From Amoebidium appalachense (taxonomy: Eukaryota > Ichthyosporea): a stretch of DNA of 64,000 nt. How positions within the stretch are numbered: position 1 is the stretch's first letter; each line of letters begins with the position of its first letter. The notes under the pieces are model-generated. The model was not told the DNA's origin. It did no database searches and saw only the letters and a program-made list of their open reading frames with translations. Position numbers and translations under genes: made by a program. Positions 1 to 30,784 of this stretch are shown piece after piece. Where the stretch lies: positions 1,426,001-1,490,000 of the forward strand of contig CAVNZM010000015.1 of assembly GCA_963693365.1 (NCBI GenBank). Direction: 5' to 3'.

Positions 1-1566
1 TACAATCCTGAAAGTTTCCTTCAGATGACGTTTCTTTCCACCCTACAATAGCGTAGAGCCATGCAGAGAAAAGAAATGTGATGCTTTTCTGTGTGGATAG
101 AATATTGTATGCCCGTTGTGGAAAAGGAGTGTCAAAAAATGTATTAACCTGCAAGGCACAAACGGTGTGAACGTTAACTTGTGAAATTGCTGAACCTCTT
201 GGCTCAATGCCCATTATTGCCAACTTGCTTTCCCATGGCATTTTTGTGTCTCCTTCACACCCATCTTTCAAGCGCATGTGCAGTTTATCACAGCTTTTAA
301 CTTTTGTGTTTCCAGAAAGTGACGGTTGCCCCTTATTGGACTCTTTTGCTCCCGAACACCCCTCACATTCGCGTCATTCCCATAAACACACCCACAGGAA
401 CAAGCTATTCCAGGATCTTTCGCGTGTACTGTTTTTTTTCTAGACATCAAGACCATCTACTCCTTCTATTCTCAGTATCTCCTTCCTCCATCATTGAACC
501 CCTCTCCACCCCCATTAATTGCTTCCTTCCTCTTCAACTGCGCCTTTAGCCTCTAAATCTTGCCCACTCCTTCCCTTCGATTCCGCATATGTCTTCTTCT
601 TCGAACTCCATGTTAGAACATCCGCTTGAGCCTTTGAAAAACGGCATGCTACACAAGGTCCAAGGTGTACAATGTAACGGTTACCTTTCAGCAGACAGGA
701 TGCCCATGGCTTCTTCAAAGCTCAGCCCAACATGTAGTGCTGAATCTGGGGGCGTAAGGAGGAGCCTGAAAAGGGAGAAGTAGGAGGGGGGGGGGGGGGG
801 GGAAAGGTTGCAGGGTTTGAGTGGAAGAAGGCCGGGGGGGAAGGGGGGGGGAGAGGGGGGGGGGGGGGGGGGGGAGGTATTTGCCCTCCATGTGTCCCGT
901 GGCTCTGAAAACCTTACCCCCCCTTTCCCCCTGCTCCCTCCCCCAAGAGTCTTCCCCTCTAGACCTTTTCGCCTCCGCGTGCACCCACCACCACCAACCC
1001 CCCCCTCCCCCCCCCCCCTCCCCCCCCCCTCCCCCCCCCCCCCCCCCCCCCCCCCCGGCCCTCCCCCTCCGCCATCCTTCCCCCACATGTGCCCCTCCCC
1101 CAGCAACCCCCTCCACCCTCCCGCACCCTCATGGCTCCCTTTTGCTGGACATGTCCTCCCCCACCCCCCCCCCCCCCCCCTTCCCCCTCCCACCCGGACG
1201 GACCCACCCCTCACGCCCTCCCCGCCATCCCCCCCCATCCCCCCCCCCTCTCCCCTCCCCCTTCCCCCCCATACATATACACACACAAACCTACCCCTCC
1301 AAGAGGTGGCGGTGTAGGACAAGACTGCATTAGCTAACGGTAGAAACCGAAAAGGACCCACGTGCTCGTGCACAAGCACCCACACCTACCTGCATCCTGA
1401 GCCACAGTGCATAGTACGCACGGACAGCTGTCCCGAAATAGAACCCATTAAAAACAAACCATACAACTTGGTTCCGCTAACTAGCAGGTACATACCAGAA
1501 CATTGGAAGAAAACCAGGGAGAGGGGAAGGAGGGGGGGGGGGGGGGGGAGGGCGGATGAAGGGGGG

Positions 1567-1608
<42 letters not shown>

Positions 1609-1643
1609 AGGGTAGTCGGGAGCAAAAAGGGGGAGGGCCGTAA

Positions 1644-1677
<34 letters not shown>

Positions 1678-2250
1678 CTAAGGGCCCCGGCCGAGCGGAA
1701 GAGGATACGGGTAGGTGCAATGAAGTTCTCGACACAGTTCTCACATATGCGTGCACACACACACAAAACATGGGACTTTGCAAGTGTGTGTACAACTTCC
1801 CAGCCTCCCCCCCCCCCCCCTCCCCTCCCCCCCTCCCCCCCCCCCCCCCCCCCCCGGGCCCCTCTCCCCCTCCACACCTCCCCCCCATTCTCACCATCCC
1901 TTGCATGACCCTCATTTCCCAATCCTCACCCTCCCATCCCCATGGGCCTCCTCCCCCCGCCCCTCCCCCCCCCCGTCCCCCTCTCGTCTCACCTCTTCCC
2001 TCCCCCTTCCCCCCTCTCATTTTTTACTACCCTCCATCTCCCCCTTCCCCTCCCCTCCCCCCTCCCGCCCCCATTATAATCTTATCTCGCCAACACGCGA
2101 GAGGGCCACCATTGACTCCCGTTTCCCCTTTACCCCTGGCTCCATTGTTCCCCATATCCAACCACGCACCGTAAGTTACCGAACACATCTACAGTAGACT
2201 CACATAGTTATGAAGCCCATATACACACACATACATAGTTAGAAAGCTCA

Positions 2251-2335
<85 letters not shown>

Positions 2336-2913
2336 GTAAATAAAAGCTCACATACACATACACATCACACTCCCACATGCTTACGTTTGATGCGCCCGCA
2401 CGGTGCACATGCATGTGACCAAACACCAATGGTGTTTGATGCTTTAATACTACGTTGGACTCTTTCAAAAATACGAAATAATGTGTTTTATTGACTAATT
2501 TTCGTTTCATTAATACGAAATGGTGTGTTTTATTGAGTAGTTTTAGGAGACCCCGTAGCAAGGACATACAATACATATAGGTATATGAGTACTTGCTCTA
2601 ATAGTTATCTTTTCACACAGAGCAAGAGAGGTAAATCGGAAAGCTTAGAGAAGTGCTCACAGACTTGCTGTTAAGTGTGAGTTCCGGAGAGTAACGCTTA
2701 TCAAATCTCAATTAGCAGGCCGAATAACGTAGTGTTGCAATAAAAAGCTGCCCCAAAACACATTTTAAGGATCCGGAACGCCACCATGTATATGATATTA
2801 AAATATCAAAAGCGCTAAAACCTTTGGTTACAACTGCGTAACAGTACTCTCAAGAACACAACATACACCAAAAATAGAAGGATAAAACATAACGATTTAA
2901 TACATATCCGTTT
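1..2913. other. Gene-free left flank with poly(C)/poly(G) blocks and a CA microsatellite
   Basis: I see no supportable gene here. Positions 1-780 are ordinary unique sequence. Positions 788-1265 and 1530-2075 are dominated by runs of G then C, so long open frames there encode only proline, glycine or arginine repeats and are not genes. A pure CA microsatellite lies at about 2252-2330. From 2340 to 2913 the sequence is again unique and AT-richer, and it probably includes the 3' flank of the minus-strand gene that ends at 2914. Confidence 0.6.
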
Positions 2914-3587
2914 TTATGTCCTAAGTAGGCTGGGGCTCCCATGCGCATGCAAACTCTCAGGCACCAACCCATCAGTAGATCCAAGCACGTGCAAGCTATC
3001 ACGTGACACATTCTCGTGATCATGATTGGCTGTGGCCGCACAGGAAGACGTGCTCATTGGGCGAGAATCATCCAAAGCCGCAACCGATTGGTGCGTCGAC
3101 GCAGGTGTCGACATTGATTTTACGGCCGCGCGGGAAGCATTTGCATGGAAATTATTCATCACAACTAGTCTTTCCTCCATTTTCGCGAGTTTTTCCGTCA
3201 ACTTTGGATTTCATCACGTAGGTGTTTTTCCCTCCTAGTACCGACCATACCGTGCTCTTCTGTCGTCACCCTTCCTTCCTCCCTGCTCGTACTGTTGTTA
3301 CTACTGTCCCAATTGTGATCCTTGTGCGTTGATCGGTGATTTTCATTGGCTGGTGTGTTGCGATCCGCACTCTCGTAATTCCGCATACCACCAGTATTTG
3401 GCGTGCTGCCGGTGCGTGAAGTGGAAAGCTGGATCCAGTGATTTATAGCCAATAGTTTCGGGGCCATGTAGACGGTGACGGTGTAGATGACGGCGGCCCA
3501 GATGGCTACCCAGATAACAACCAATCGGGTCACAGGATCTTTGACTACAAGCGTCACCGGGAACGCGATGCAGGCAGTCAGCGCAGC
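2914..3587 (-). CDS. Membrane protein with C-terminal coiled coil, partial, apparent frameshift
   Basis: Not assigned to a family. The exon appears to start at 3587 after an acceptor (tccaatcacag) and opens in phase 0 with a hydrophobic stretch of about 45 residues containing one or two membrane helices (VVIWVAIWAAVIYTVTVYMA). A polar Asn/Ser/Thr/Arg-rich segment follows. The first frame stops at 3198 just after KHLRDEIQS. The next frame (2914-3201) continues with KLTEKLAKMEERL, which has coiled-coil spacing, then a Ser/Thr/His-rich tail ending at 2914. One extra A in the AAA run near 3204 would make the coiled coil continuous. Upstream exons are unresolved. A Trp-rich open segment at about 3750-3976 (-) could be one, but its splice phase does not match. 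The gene may be real with a sequencing deletion, or a recent pseudogene. Confidence 0.5.
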
Positions 3588-3599
3588 CTGTGATTGGAT

Positions 3600-4510
3600 A
3601 GATGTCAGCTTGGTATTTGGTGACCCAGAAAAGGGGGGAGGGGGAGCAGAGAGGTGGGGGGGGGGGGGGGGAGGGGGGAGGGAGGGGGGAGGTACGTGTG
3701 GTGGTGGTGGTGGTGGTGGGGGGGGGGGGGGGGGGGGCAAGGGGCCCCTCTCATCTGCAACATCCTAAAACCAAACCACCTAATCTCGGCGTGCGTCAGG
3801 TGGTCTTCGGTGCTCCGAGTTTGCGTAATGGTCCAATTTTTCCAGGCGCTACAGGCGCATGGGGAGGTTCCCGCTAGGCCTCCGGCTCTGAGGGGAGTTC
3901 GTTCAAACACTGCAACCCGATTGGTGAAATGGTCTTCGCACATCCACCAACCCTCAGGGGCCGGACGCAGCTGCACACACGGTAATCAGACAGCGGCGTA
4001 ATTTGGTAAAGATTTCCCCCTCCCACGCAGCCCAATAGTGTTTCCAAATACTATATCTTAACAGATGATGGATAACATATATATGTTAGCTTTACCGATT
4101 TATACAGTATTTTAACTGAATGATAAATGATCTCGTAAAAAACAAATGATTGTTCAACTCGGTTAAGATAAAATACTCATGCACGTACTATGATCGTCTG
4201 CTGTGTCAACCCGTTATCTAGTAGATCTCCATGGACGGTATACGGTAATTTTAGAGTGTTGTACCGTGTTCAAGTCACGTCATACTCGTTAAAATGTAAA
4301 CGATGTCTACCATCGGCTAATAGAAGGTTATATATTTACACGGTACTCAGTATCTCACCTCCAACACCACGATGGCCTCACACTCCATTCACCCCACCCA
4401 TACAGCTGCTAACCTCTCTGGCCACTGACTAAATGTTCATTCCCTCCTTCTCCCTCCCCCCCACCCCCCCCACCCCCCCCACCCCTCCCCCCACCTGCCC
4501 TCCTCCCCCC

Positions 4511-4593
<83 letters not shown>

Positions 4594-5190
4594 TCACACC
4601 TCCCCCTCCCCCTCCCCTCCCCTCCCCCCATTAATTTGCCTAAAGGCAGCTTTGGCGGGTGACAGCTTTTAATGAGGTCGGGAGCACCTGGGAATGGAGG
4701 AGACCTGGCCGGCCCTGGGGAAAGGAAGATTGTGATCGTTAGCTTTGCTGTCGTCGTAACATTGAGGGAAAGCATATAGGCCTTGTTGCGTTTTTCTTTC
4801 CTTCTTTATTCTTTTTGTTTTTCTTTTTTTCTCTTCCGTATTCATGTTTATGTTTTACGTTTCCAATAATGTTACTTTAACCAGTGCGTGTCTCAGTTGT
4901 CATATGAGGCCTTCAACAGTGCATTTACAGGAAGAATTCATGTGGATGGGCGTATGGGTGTGTGCCGCATAGCAGTGTTTACGGGTCCACTTGCACATAC
5001 ACACACACACACACACAGGCACATACACACACACACACACACACACAGGCATATATACACACACACACACACACACACAGGCACATACGCACACAGACAG
5101 ACACACGGGTACATACACATACACACACACACAGAGAGAGAGAGGGAGAGAGGGAAAGAGAGAAATAGAGAGATGTAGAAAACTAAGCAA

Positions 5191-5267
<77 letters not shown>

Positions 5268-5801
5268 CCTTCACACACACACACACATGTGCACCCACAC
5301 ACATACACACGGACGAGAGAACACAAAGACACTACCTGCGCTGTTTCTGAGGCTCAGCATACCCGAGAACAAGATCCGGGTTTGTTTTAAACATATATTT
5401 TGCAACCGTTATGTTTCATGTTAAAAGTGCGGTCTAGTTGTAAGTGTAAAATATGTCTACGGAGATTCACTTGTATTTATTCGTATGTGATTAGTCGTAC
5501 ATCATTCGTAAGCAGTGTAGCTGATGGTATCATCGGTATGATTATAAAGTCAACTTTTCCTAACAAACATCGAAACCCCCTTCGAAATCTGTCTTTACTC
5601 AGAAGCGCAGGAATTCCCCCCAAAACAGTGTCTGCTGCCTGCACGTTCTTATTTTTTTTTATTTAATTTTTTAAATATAATCTTTTGGTGGTTTTGCTGT
5701 CTTTACATCCACGCTTACCACCATCCCATGCAACCCATCCCATGCAACAATCCCCCAGTCCCTCCCCTCCCCCCCCCCCAAAAAAAAATAAAAAAATAAA
5801 A

Positions 5802-5845
<44 letters not shown>

Positions 5846-6873
5846 CACCCCACCCCTTTGAAGTGTTTCCTGCCTGCAATTTTTTTTTTTTTTTTTGTGG
5901 TGGTGGTGGCTGTGGGGGGAGGGGAGAAGGGGGGGAGGGGGGAGGGGGGAGGGGGGGCCTTGATGGGATCTGGTTTTTTTTGTATTCATATGACGTTTTG
6001 TGCTTTGTCCTTTGATGTCACACCTCCATAATTCCAACCCTCTAATATACTTCCCCTCACCCCTCCCTCCCCTCGAGCACCCTATCCGCTCTGCTTTCCA
6101 ACACTACAATCCGTCCCTTCCTCGTTTTCCCAAACCACCCTCGGGCCGGCGTGCATTCCCTTGACTTCCCAGGAAGGAAAAAGAAGATGTAAGAAAGAAA
6201 CACGTATATACAGCCACATATATACACACACACGCACGTGCGTGGGCGCACATACAAACACACACATACATACATGTAGACACGCACACACACGCGTGCG
6301 CGCGCACACACACACACGCACACGCACACACACTGACGTGAGACACACGTACACAGCCCGGGCCTTTTTGGCAAAGAGATAATCCGTTCTTTTGTGTCTT
6401 GCTCACTGTCTCCCCCTCCCCCCCCCCCCCCCCCCCCCCTTCCCCCCTTATCCCCGCGCCCAAAGCCCCGAACTTTTGAGAGCCCAACGAATTCGAACCT
6501 TCAAGGGCCTATACAAGCACACATGTAGACACATATAAACAAACAAACACACACACACATGCATTGCACACGCATGCACACACACTCATTCGAATACACA
6601 ATGATATTCAACTTTCAGAACAGAGCCTTCTGGATCCATTACAGCTACCATACAGTGTGTACACATGTGTGCTCGACTGTATGTGTATGTGTGTGCCGCT
6701 AGTTGTGCACGTGCACAGAATGTGTCCATACGTGCACCGCGTGCGTGCGTAAATGATTGTGTATGGCCGGCCAACATGCACGCCCTGGCCTGTGTACATA
6801 TGGGGTAGCGACATAATAGGTACATGATAATAATATATTATGCATGCAGCGCACGGCAGCCCGCGCGCACATC

Positions 6874-6908
<35 letters not shown>

Positions 6909-7261
6909 TTCCCGGCATGGCTTTTCCTGCGGTGCGTTGGAAGGTGTTTATGTGTGGGGATCGGTTGGGTAGGAAGGTGCTTGAGCACGGGAAGGCGGGC
7001 TTGCAAGAGGGGAGAGGGGGGAAGGGGGCAGAGGGGAAGGGACGAGGGATGGGGTTGTAGGGGGGCCGCGGCTAGTGTCCATATATGGCACTGTGTGACA
7101 ATAATAATGTGTGTGTGTGCGCTGGTGCATGCAACCATGCATGCGTGCGGGCGGGCGTGCACGTGCCTGTTTGTGTTGGTGTGCGTGTGTCCGTGTGTGT
7201 TACAGTGGTGTTTGTGCTTGCTCAAATACGAAATGCCAAAATAAACCACGATTGTCTTTGG

Positions 7262-7292
<31 letters not shown>

Positions 7293-8197
7293 GGCTGAGG
7301 GGGAATGAGGGATTGACGAGCCCTCCGGTGGAGGAATGTTCAATAAGGCTCTTTTCAAGTTCAACAAGAAAGTGTTGTGTGCTAGCCTGCCATCATATGT
7401 GATGGTTGCTGTACAATTTGAATTTTGTGCGGTCAATTGTAATTGGTCAAATAACGTTAGCGACAGATGATTGGTGACGATTTGAAATGATCATCAAATT
7501 TTTTAGAAGCAATTCTCGGGGCCTTTGGCCAAATTTGCTATCAAGAGAAGTCAAAAGCATGTTCATTTTTTCTCTACTTCATAAATTTTCTCAACTATTA
7601 TACCTGTAAATACTATAATATTATGATTTATAAATATTTGATATTACAAAAATATAACTATAGGTCTGAAATATGCTTTCAACATCAGATCAAAACCTTA
7701 TAAATTTCAATCTAGCTCTCACACACCCCAGCTGATTTCAGATCTAGGTTTACCTAAAGGAATGTGCAAGACCCAAACATTATGGCTCCCTGTGGTCAAC
7801 AATAGTTTTTGGATATGTCAGCAACATATCATGAGCTGATGTTGAGAATATTACTACTAGAGTGAAGTCCACATCCTCAGTTGCTGTAGCGTAAACAAGG
7901 GTGTTTTAATTTATCCTTTTACACGGTTTTCTATACAGCTTTCTATACAATTTGGGATTCACGGCTTGCATTGTTCGTGTCCTCCATTTACGCAAGAAGT
8001 TTCCAATTACCATTAGTATCACAGTGGCACAATCATCCACCATCTTGGCCATCGACCGGATGTTCTGAATTCGACTGGCTGTGTTGATTCAGAGATTTTG
8101 GGTTAAAACAACGCGAGAGGCTTTCTAACTTACCCTTTTACTGGAATAACTGCTTTGAAATAGAGGTTTGATTGTTTGTGCCTTCTTCAGAGTCACG
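3600..8197. other. Long spacer between divergent genes, microsatellite-rich
   Basis: No supportable gene. It contains G-runs near 3650-3740, a CA array at about 4513-4590, mixed CA and GA arrays at 4990-5290, a short poly(C)-poly(A)-CA composite at 5768-5842, CA/TG-rich sequence at 6200-6340 and 6540-6760, poly(C) at 6877-6908, and poly(G) at 7266-7290. The stretch 7320-8190 is unique and AT-rich, and would hold the promoter of the plus-strand oxidoreductase whose first exon starts at 8198. I see no clear TATA box. A CCAAT-type motif (gattgg) lies near 7470. Confidence 0.5.
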
Positions 8198-14462
<6,265 letters not shown>

Positions 14463-17097
14463 ACGTTAATTGTTTTTGTTTTTACAAGTCACGTGCTTTG
14501 AAGTGGTGTTACCGTTTATGGTAGCAAATCTCTCGGATCCGATTGATTCATAGTCAGCTTCGCATCCACACGTCTGATATTATTTTTTGTGAAGACTAGT
14601 TATGAAAGTATGCCATCGGGGGGGGGGGGGGGGAGGGGAAGGGAGGGGGGGGAGGGAGGGAGGGGGGGGGGGAGGGGGGAGGGAGGGGGAGGGGGGAGGC
14701 GTCACGGGCCACTAGCTCAACCAGTAAAAGTTATACTACAAAAAGTGTGAGGTGGTGTCATTGCGGAGGCTTTTCTTGTTATCAAGCTCGACTACAGTGA
14801 TCCATGTATTCAATAGCCCGGCCGCTGAACCATTAAGTAGTCCTTACTGTTAGGCCGATGTACAATAGTTTCTGTATGTCAACCCTCGCCACATAGTCTC
14901 CAAGGCTTTGTACCCGCTGGCTTACGTAAGTGGCCGGGGTGGCCTACGACGCTGCGGGCGCCTGCTTTAACCTACAAGATATGTTAGAGAGGCCGCAGGG
15001 AGACAGCACCCAAAGTGACTACTCGCCACACCAATTAATCGATGGTTCGTCTATTTACAGTAGCTTCATGATAACCACTTAAGGGTTGTTTGTGTACAGT
15101 GGGAATTTGCAAGTTCAGTTTGCACATGCACACACAAACATACGCACGCAGGCACACATGCATGATGTTTATACAGTCTTTCCTTTCTCTTTTTTTGGGG
15201 GAAGAGAGAGTGTGTGTCTGTCTGTGTGTATGTGTGTGTGTGTGGGGGGGGGGGGGGGGGGGGGGGTCAAGAGAGAGAGAGAGAGAGAGTGTGTGTGTGT
15301 GTGTGTGGGGGGGGGGGTTCAAGAGAGTGTAGGTTAAATTTATGTTCCTTTTTATTTGATGAGTGTAATCCCACCACACCGTCTGTGATTGGATACTAAA
15401 TAGTCTATGGTAGGCAAGTACTTGAATCATCAGCTATAAGGGATAGAGGATCCTGTATCGACGAAGGCCCTAAGTTAGCCGAAAGGATGACTTGTGTTGC
15501 GGTTTCCATGGTGTGCTTTAAATTTTAGATTAGACTCCTGGCGGGGATAATGTGTCAACTGAATGCACCATATACTGCATATTGCTCGTTGTACAATAAT
15601 AGCGACGTCTCTTGACATATTAAGCCAATATCAAGCTTTGGTGTGAAATAAGTTGGCAGGTTGTATACATAGGCCTTACTGAATACATGCTTACTGATAG
15701 CCAAGGTTCAGGGAAAAAAAGTTTCAGCTCACTTTAACCCTGTGTATGTGTGTGTGGGGTGGGGGGGATGGAGGGAGGGAGGGGTGAGTTGCCTGAAGAA
15801 CACAAATGCACGTGTGTGCGAAAGCAAAAGCCCATTGGCAGTGGAGATGAAATCACCCACGTTAGTACATGTCATTAGGAAAGTCGGGTGTGGTGAATTC
15901 GGAAGTGTGCGACTAATTGTTGTAGTGTGGTGAAAACTTTGTGTGTAACTGTGCAGTGCAAGTGTATGGGACATTCGACAGACACATGTGTGTGGGGCTG
16001 GGGGGGGGGGGGGGGGGTTGAGGAGGGGCGGGCCAGGGGGAGGGGAGGGGGGGGGGGAGGGGGGGGGGGGACGACCAAAAACCCATCGCACAGGGGGGAG
16101 GGGGGGGGGGGGAGGAGGGCTCAGTCTGAGAGATAGAGAGTGTCGGGGGGGGGGGGGGGGGGGGAGACCTAAAGTGTGTACAAGAGAGGAAGGGCAGCCT
16201 TATATCATGAAATTCCCAAATGTGACACCAGATTGTGATGAATATCTTACAGTGTTTGAAAATTTTTCTCTTGACTGGGATTTATTGATCAGTGGTCCAG
16301 TGGATATGAAGGCCACGTGCAGCCACAGGCTACATGACCACCAAATAACCGACTTCGAAAGATAAAAGTCAAAAGAAAAAAAAAGAAAATAATTCTTTCT
16401 TATTATTATTTTTTTTCTTCCGAATCAGATACGTCCGGTTCATGAAAAATGCCCACAAATATGCAATTCGCACTAGGATTTTACATCCGACATTTGGGTC
16501 TGCATTTATCTCTCCTTCTTCTTTCATTCCAAAGTTTCTTCTTTTCCTCCTTTCTCCCCCCCCCCCCCCCCCCCCCCCCCTTCCCCCCTCTTTCTCCCCC
16601 CCCTCCCCCCCTCCCCCCCCCCTCCCCCCCCCCCCCCCCCCCCCACCTTTTTTTTTGCCCCAGTGACACCGAGGATTTGGCATACAGTTCCATTTGGTGA
16701 CGTCATCATTGAAACAGACGAGGTCATACTTGGGCCACAAATAACCAGGACTTCAGGGTGTAGAGTCTACGTCCAACAGACTAGACAGGGATATAAGATA
16801 ATGCTGGGAATCTCGGCATGTCAGTTTGCATCAGTTACGAGACCCGACTAGGGCAAGCTAGTACCGTTCTCCTTTCAAATTCCCCCTTCACCCCCTTAAA
16901 AGTTTCCTCTTCTTCCCTTTTCTTTTCTTGCTCTACTTGACTCCTAATATTCTTCCCTCAAATCCTCCCCCCCCCAGCCTCCCTCCCTCCCCCCTCCCTC
17001 CCTCCCCCTCCGTATTCAGTCTCCTCCGTCTTATCCTTCTTTCTATCGTTGTGGTTGTCAATTGTTTTGTTCCTTTTCGAGCAAGGGGAAAAAAACA
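14463..17097. other. Spacer between the oxidoreductase and P450 genes
   Basis: No confident gene. G-rich purine tracts lie at 14619-14698, 15243-15315 and 16000-16165, and a C-rich block at 16557-16645. Two short open segments, 16207-16365 and 16663-16850, have fairly ordinary amino-acid composition, but I found no homology cue and no convincing splice partners. A perfect CRE octamer TGACGTCA is at 16698-16705, about 390 bases before the P450 start codon, and could be part of its promoter. Confidence 0.45.
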
Positions 17098-25693
<8,596 letters not shown>

Positions 25694-26835
25694 CTAAAAG
25701 CAAACATCCCTTTATGATGTCCCCTTGCCCCTCCCCCCGTCACCTCATAGTAGGGTACTAATATCCAATTGAAGCTAATTAACATGCTTTGAATATCATG
25801 TTTTATTTAAAGATCAGTGCCTGCTCTGCATTACTAACATATTCTAGATGTCAAACTAACAGATTAATAACCTAACAGCCTGTCCATAGTAGTCATCGTG
25901 GACGTAAACTTTCTGAATCAACTCGATGGTGTGAAGCATAAAATATACGTTCATAACCGGAATCATAAAAAACTGCCCATATACACGTAGCCATCCCCCC
26001 CCCCCCCCCCCCCCCCTTTCTCCCCAGTCCCCATATACACACACCCCCTCCCCCCCTTCTCCAAGGCCACCCCTCCGCTCTCCCCATCAAGCAGAATTGA
26101 TCAGATTATCGCTTGCATTGGTCAGTCAAACTGCCTCTGACCATTATTCTCCAATCAGAAAGCAGGATCTCGAGCGCCACACTGGAAGGGTCCGTACCAC
26201 CTGCCTAATTAGGAAACGTCTCGCCCCTAGAACTATCAGTTGGTCATGATGCAAAGCTTCCCTTCTCACTCTACTGTGCATGTTCGTTTCAAAACCTTTG
26301 CTCAGTTTTTTTTTCATTGTTATTTTGTTTATTCAAGTTATTTATTATTTTTTTTTTTTTAAAACCGACAGTTGTGTTTACCAACGACCCACCGAGGTGC
26401 TACATCCGATGACAGTGTGCATATCCAGGGCCGAAACACGAGGGTGAATATTTCATGCCCTACAACGTGCGCATACGGACGGGTATAAGCCCTCTCCCCT
26501 TTTTGTGCCAGTATTCGCGACGCTCAGTTCAGTAAGTTAGTAAATTGGATGTAGAATTTTTCTTACTGAGTCTTTTGTATTGTGCCCAGGGTGTAAAACC
26601 CAATGGCATATGGATTTTTTCAGTTTCGTGAAGAAGTATGCGAGGTAGGTCCATCATTATAGACCTAGGATAAACCGCAGAACCTTTTTTGAACACATTA
26701 GTTTTATGATATTGCACGATACACAAATAGATGTTATGCCACCACAATTAAGACATGAACAGAAAAGCCATAACCCCTTGTCACTCTGTCTGGGCCTAAA
26801 GTACCGGCGGGCCCAATTTGTGTACGCTATCGTCA

Positions 26836-26867
<32 letters not shown>

Positions 26868-27732
26868 CCCCCGATCATGTGATTGCGGTTTGCCCGGTGA
26901 GCTATGAGGGTATCACAGAAGAATACCAAAATACTCCATCTCAAGGCGAGGCCTCTTGGAGGGAGAGAGGGTGGGCGGGCTTTCAGCTGCAGTCATTACA
27001 CGTGCGAGATTGAGAGAATTAGACGGGGGGTAATAATAATGCTTCTAGTGACCGGCGAAAGCGTACGTGTGGATGAGCCACGAATGGCTTTTTTGTTTCC
27101 AGCCCCACCGGCGCCCGCAGCCCCCCTCCCCCCGCCCCCCCCCCCCCTGGGCGAAGCCCCTCCATTCTATTCCCTTTCTCTCCTTTCTCTTCTTTTTGTA
27201 GGGGGGTGGTGGTGGTGGTGGTGGTGGTGGTGGGGGGGGGGGGGGGGGGGGGGGGAGGGGGGGGGGGGGGGGGGAGGGGGGGGGGAGGGGGGGGGAGGGA
27301 AGGGAGAGGGAATTGGTGTTTGTGATTAATGGGTGGGTTTTGCGGGCACAAACACAGTGTGTGACTGTGTGTGCGTGCGCGTGCGCTCGCGCGCGTGTGT
27401 GTTTGTGTGTGTGTGTGCGTGCGTGTGCTCGTACGTGTGTGCGAGCGATCGTGTGTGCGTACGTGTGTGTGCGTGTACGCGCGCATGTGTGTGGGAGATG
27501 CCCGGGGGGGGGGAGGGGGCCGGGAGGAGGAGGAGGAGGAGGGGGAGGAGGAGGAGGGTGGGAGGGGAGTATTAAGCCGTTTATTTGAACACTTGTAAGC
27601 AGGTTTTTGCCGTCTGCCGTCTCTTGCACACTGCAAATCTTTTGTGGGGAGGCTGGGGGAGGGAGACCCGCCCATATCATACTCACACATGATACTCGAG
27701 ATGTGCAGCATACAGTGTGTGTGTGTGTGTGT

Positions 27733-27786
<54 letters not shown>

Positions 27787-27808
27787 ATGTGTGCGCGTGT
27801 ACGCGTGT

Positions 27809-27898
<90 letters not shown>

Positions 27899-28240
27899 TG
27901 TGGTGTATGTGTGTGTGTGTGTGTGTATGTCGTTGTGCACGCGCGGTCGTTGTGCACTCGCGGACCTGTGGTCTGTGGGTGCACGTACTCAGGTCATTTC
28001 AAAGCCGATGTGGGGTAAACGGTGTAACCAAGTTGTGTATGCCCCAGTCCAATAAACATGCGTGTCCTGTTCTCCTGTAAACCTGCGCATACTGGGAGAC
28101 TGCAGAGCTGCATACTCATTAAACAAAGAAGCCATATCAAGTATTCATCAAGAAGAAGAAAAGGACACTTTTGTCAACTAAACGGACAAGTAAAAACTTT
28201 ACCCGAAAGAATTTTTGCGAGATTTGGCGGGCTAGATTAA

Positions 28241-28300
28241 CCAATCAGATAGCGTTTATCTACGTCAGTCAGCCAATAACCTGCTTTTCTAGTGACGTCA
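28241..28300. promoter_or_regulatory. Two CCAAT boxes and a CRE octamer, possible promoter
   Basis: CCAAT motifs at 28241-28245 (aaccaatcag) and 28273-28277 (agccaataac) are followed by the perfect palindrome TGACGTCA at 28293-28300. This cluster sits in unique sequence about 3 kb before the first exon I can place for the FAM193-like gene. NF-Y and CREB/ATF-type factors bind such sites in opisthokonts. The link to that gene is inference. Confidence 0.35.
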
Positions 28301-29199
28301 TAGCATCATGCTGACGGATGCGCACAACCGTGAGGCTCCCTCGAATATGTCTTCAGCATGAATGATGTGAAGTATATTCGAATCTTTATATGTACAGTAC
28401 ATACAATTTCAGTAAGGAGTATCAGTGTTTTTTATTCGAAACCACACGGCTGTTGTGGGCAATTAATAATTATAAACAGTTTAAGACTCTAAGTTTATAA
28501 TCATGCAGAGTCATTCTAAAAATCAAGGCTTTAGACAGCATACCAGATCACGTAGGTATCTTATTTTTCCTCGTTCATGTACTGCTGTAGCTCAAGTCAA
28601 GATATTACAGAGGAACATGGGATCTTTTCACGTTTTGTCTTCCCACAAGCACCTATGGAAATAAAATATAGACAGTGGTCTGTTGATGAGGTACGCTAGC
28701 GCTGTTCATGTTTTTCACTTTTTTTTCCCTCTCCTACCTGGGCATAAGGAGTAGAAGGATAGAGCAGCAACACTTTAGGCTGTGTGGGATTTAAAACACA
28801 AGCAGCTATCTAAACAGAATGACTAGGTGAGGGGTTAGGTGCCGCTTTGTGCGTTTCTGTTAGGCTGAGGGAAAGGATGTAGACTTCTCTTTCAAGGGAA
28901 TGTTTTGTGTCCACAACAACTCAAGCATGCATAAGCACGATTTTCGCCATGACATGCACAGGCAAAATGAACTCACATGTTCGACCATTGCTCATAACAT
29001 GACTATGCCAGGCTTTGCCTAAGTTAGAGTTTCTTCTCATCCCCTTGGCTACCCCTAGCGCACTCGGCATGCATTCGTACATGTACTTGCAAACACGTAG
29101 TTGGGTCTCCCGTTCGCTGCTTTTGGTTTGGCAAACTGTTCAGATATTTTATTACCAATTTTTTTTGTTTAAAACCTGTAGCCTTCATACACACCCACC

Positions 29200-30700
<1,501 letters not shown>

Positions 30701-30784
30701 TGCCCTGCACAGATCTGAAACATCTTTCCCTCTGCTCTTTTATCCTCCGAATTATTTGGGTTGTAATCTGGTAGAGTCTCTCTC

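Noticed and set aside
788-2075. Long open frames encoding proline-, glycine- or arginine-rich proteins on both strands
   Set aside because: They are translations of poly(C)/poly(G) runs, open in several frames at once, with no unique sequence or splice context.
3750-3976. Trp-rich minus-strand open segment as an exon of the coiled-coil membrane gene
   Set aside because: The nearest donor gives phase 2 while the next exon needs phase 0, so the join is not supported; left unassigned.
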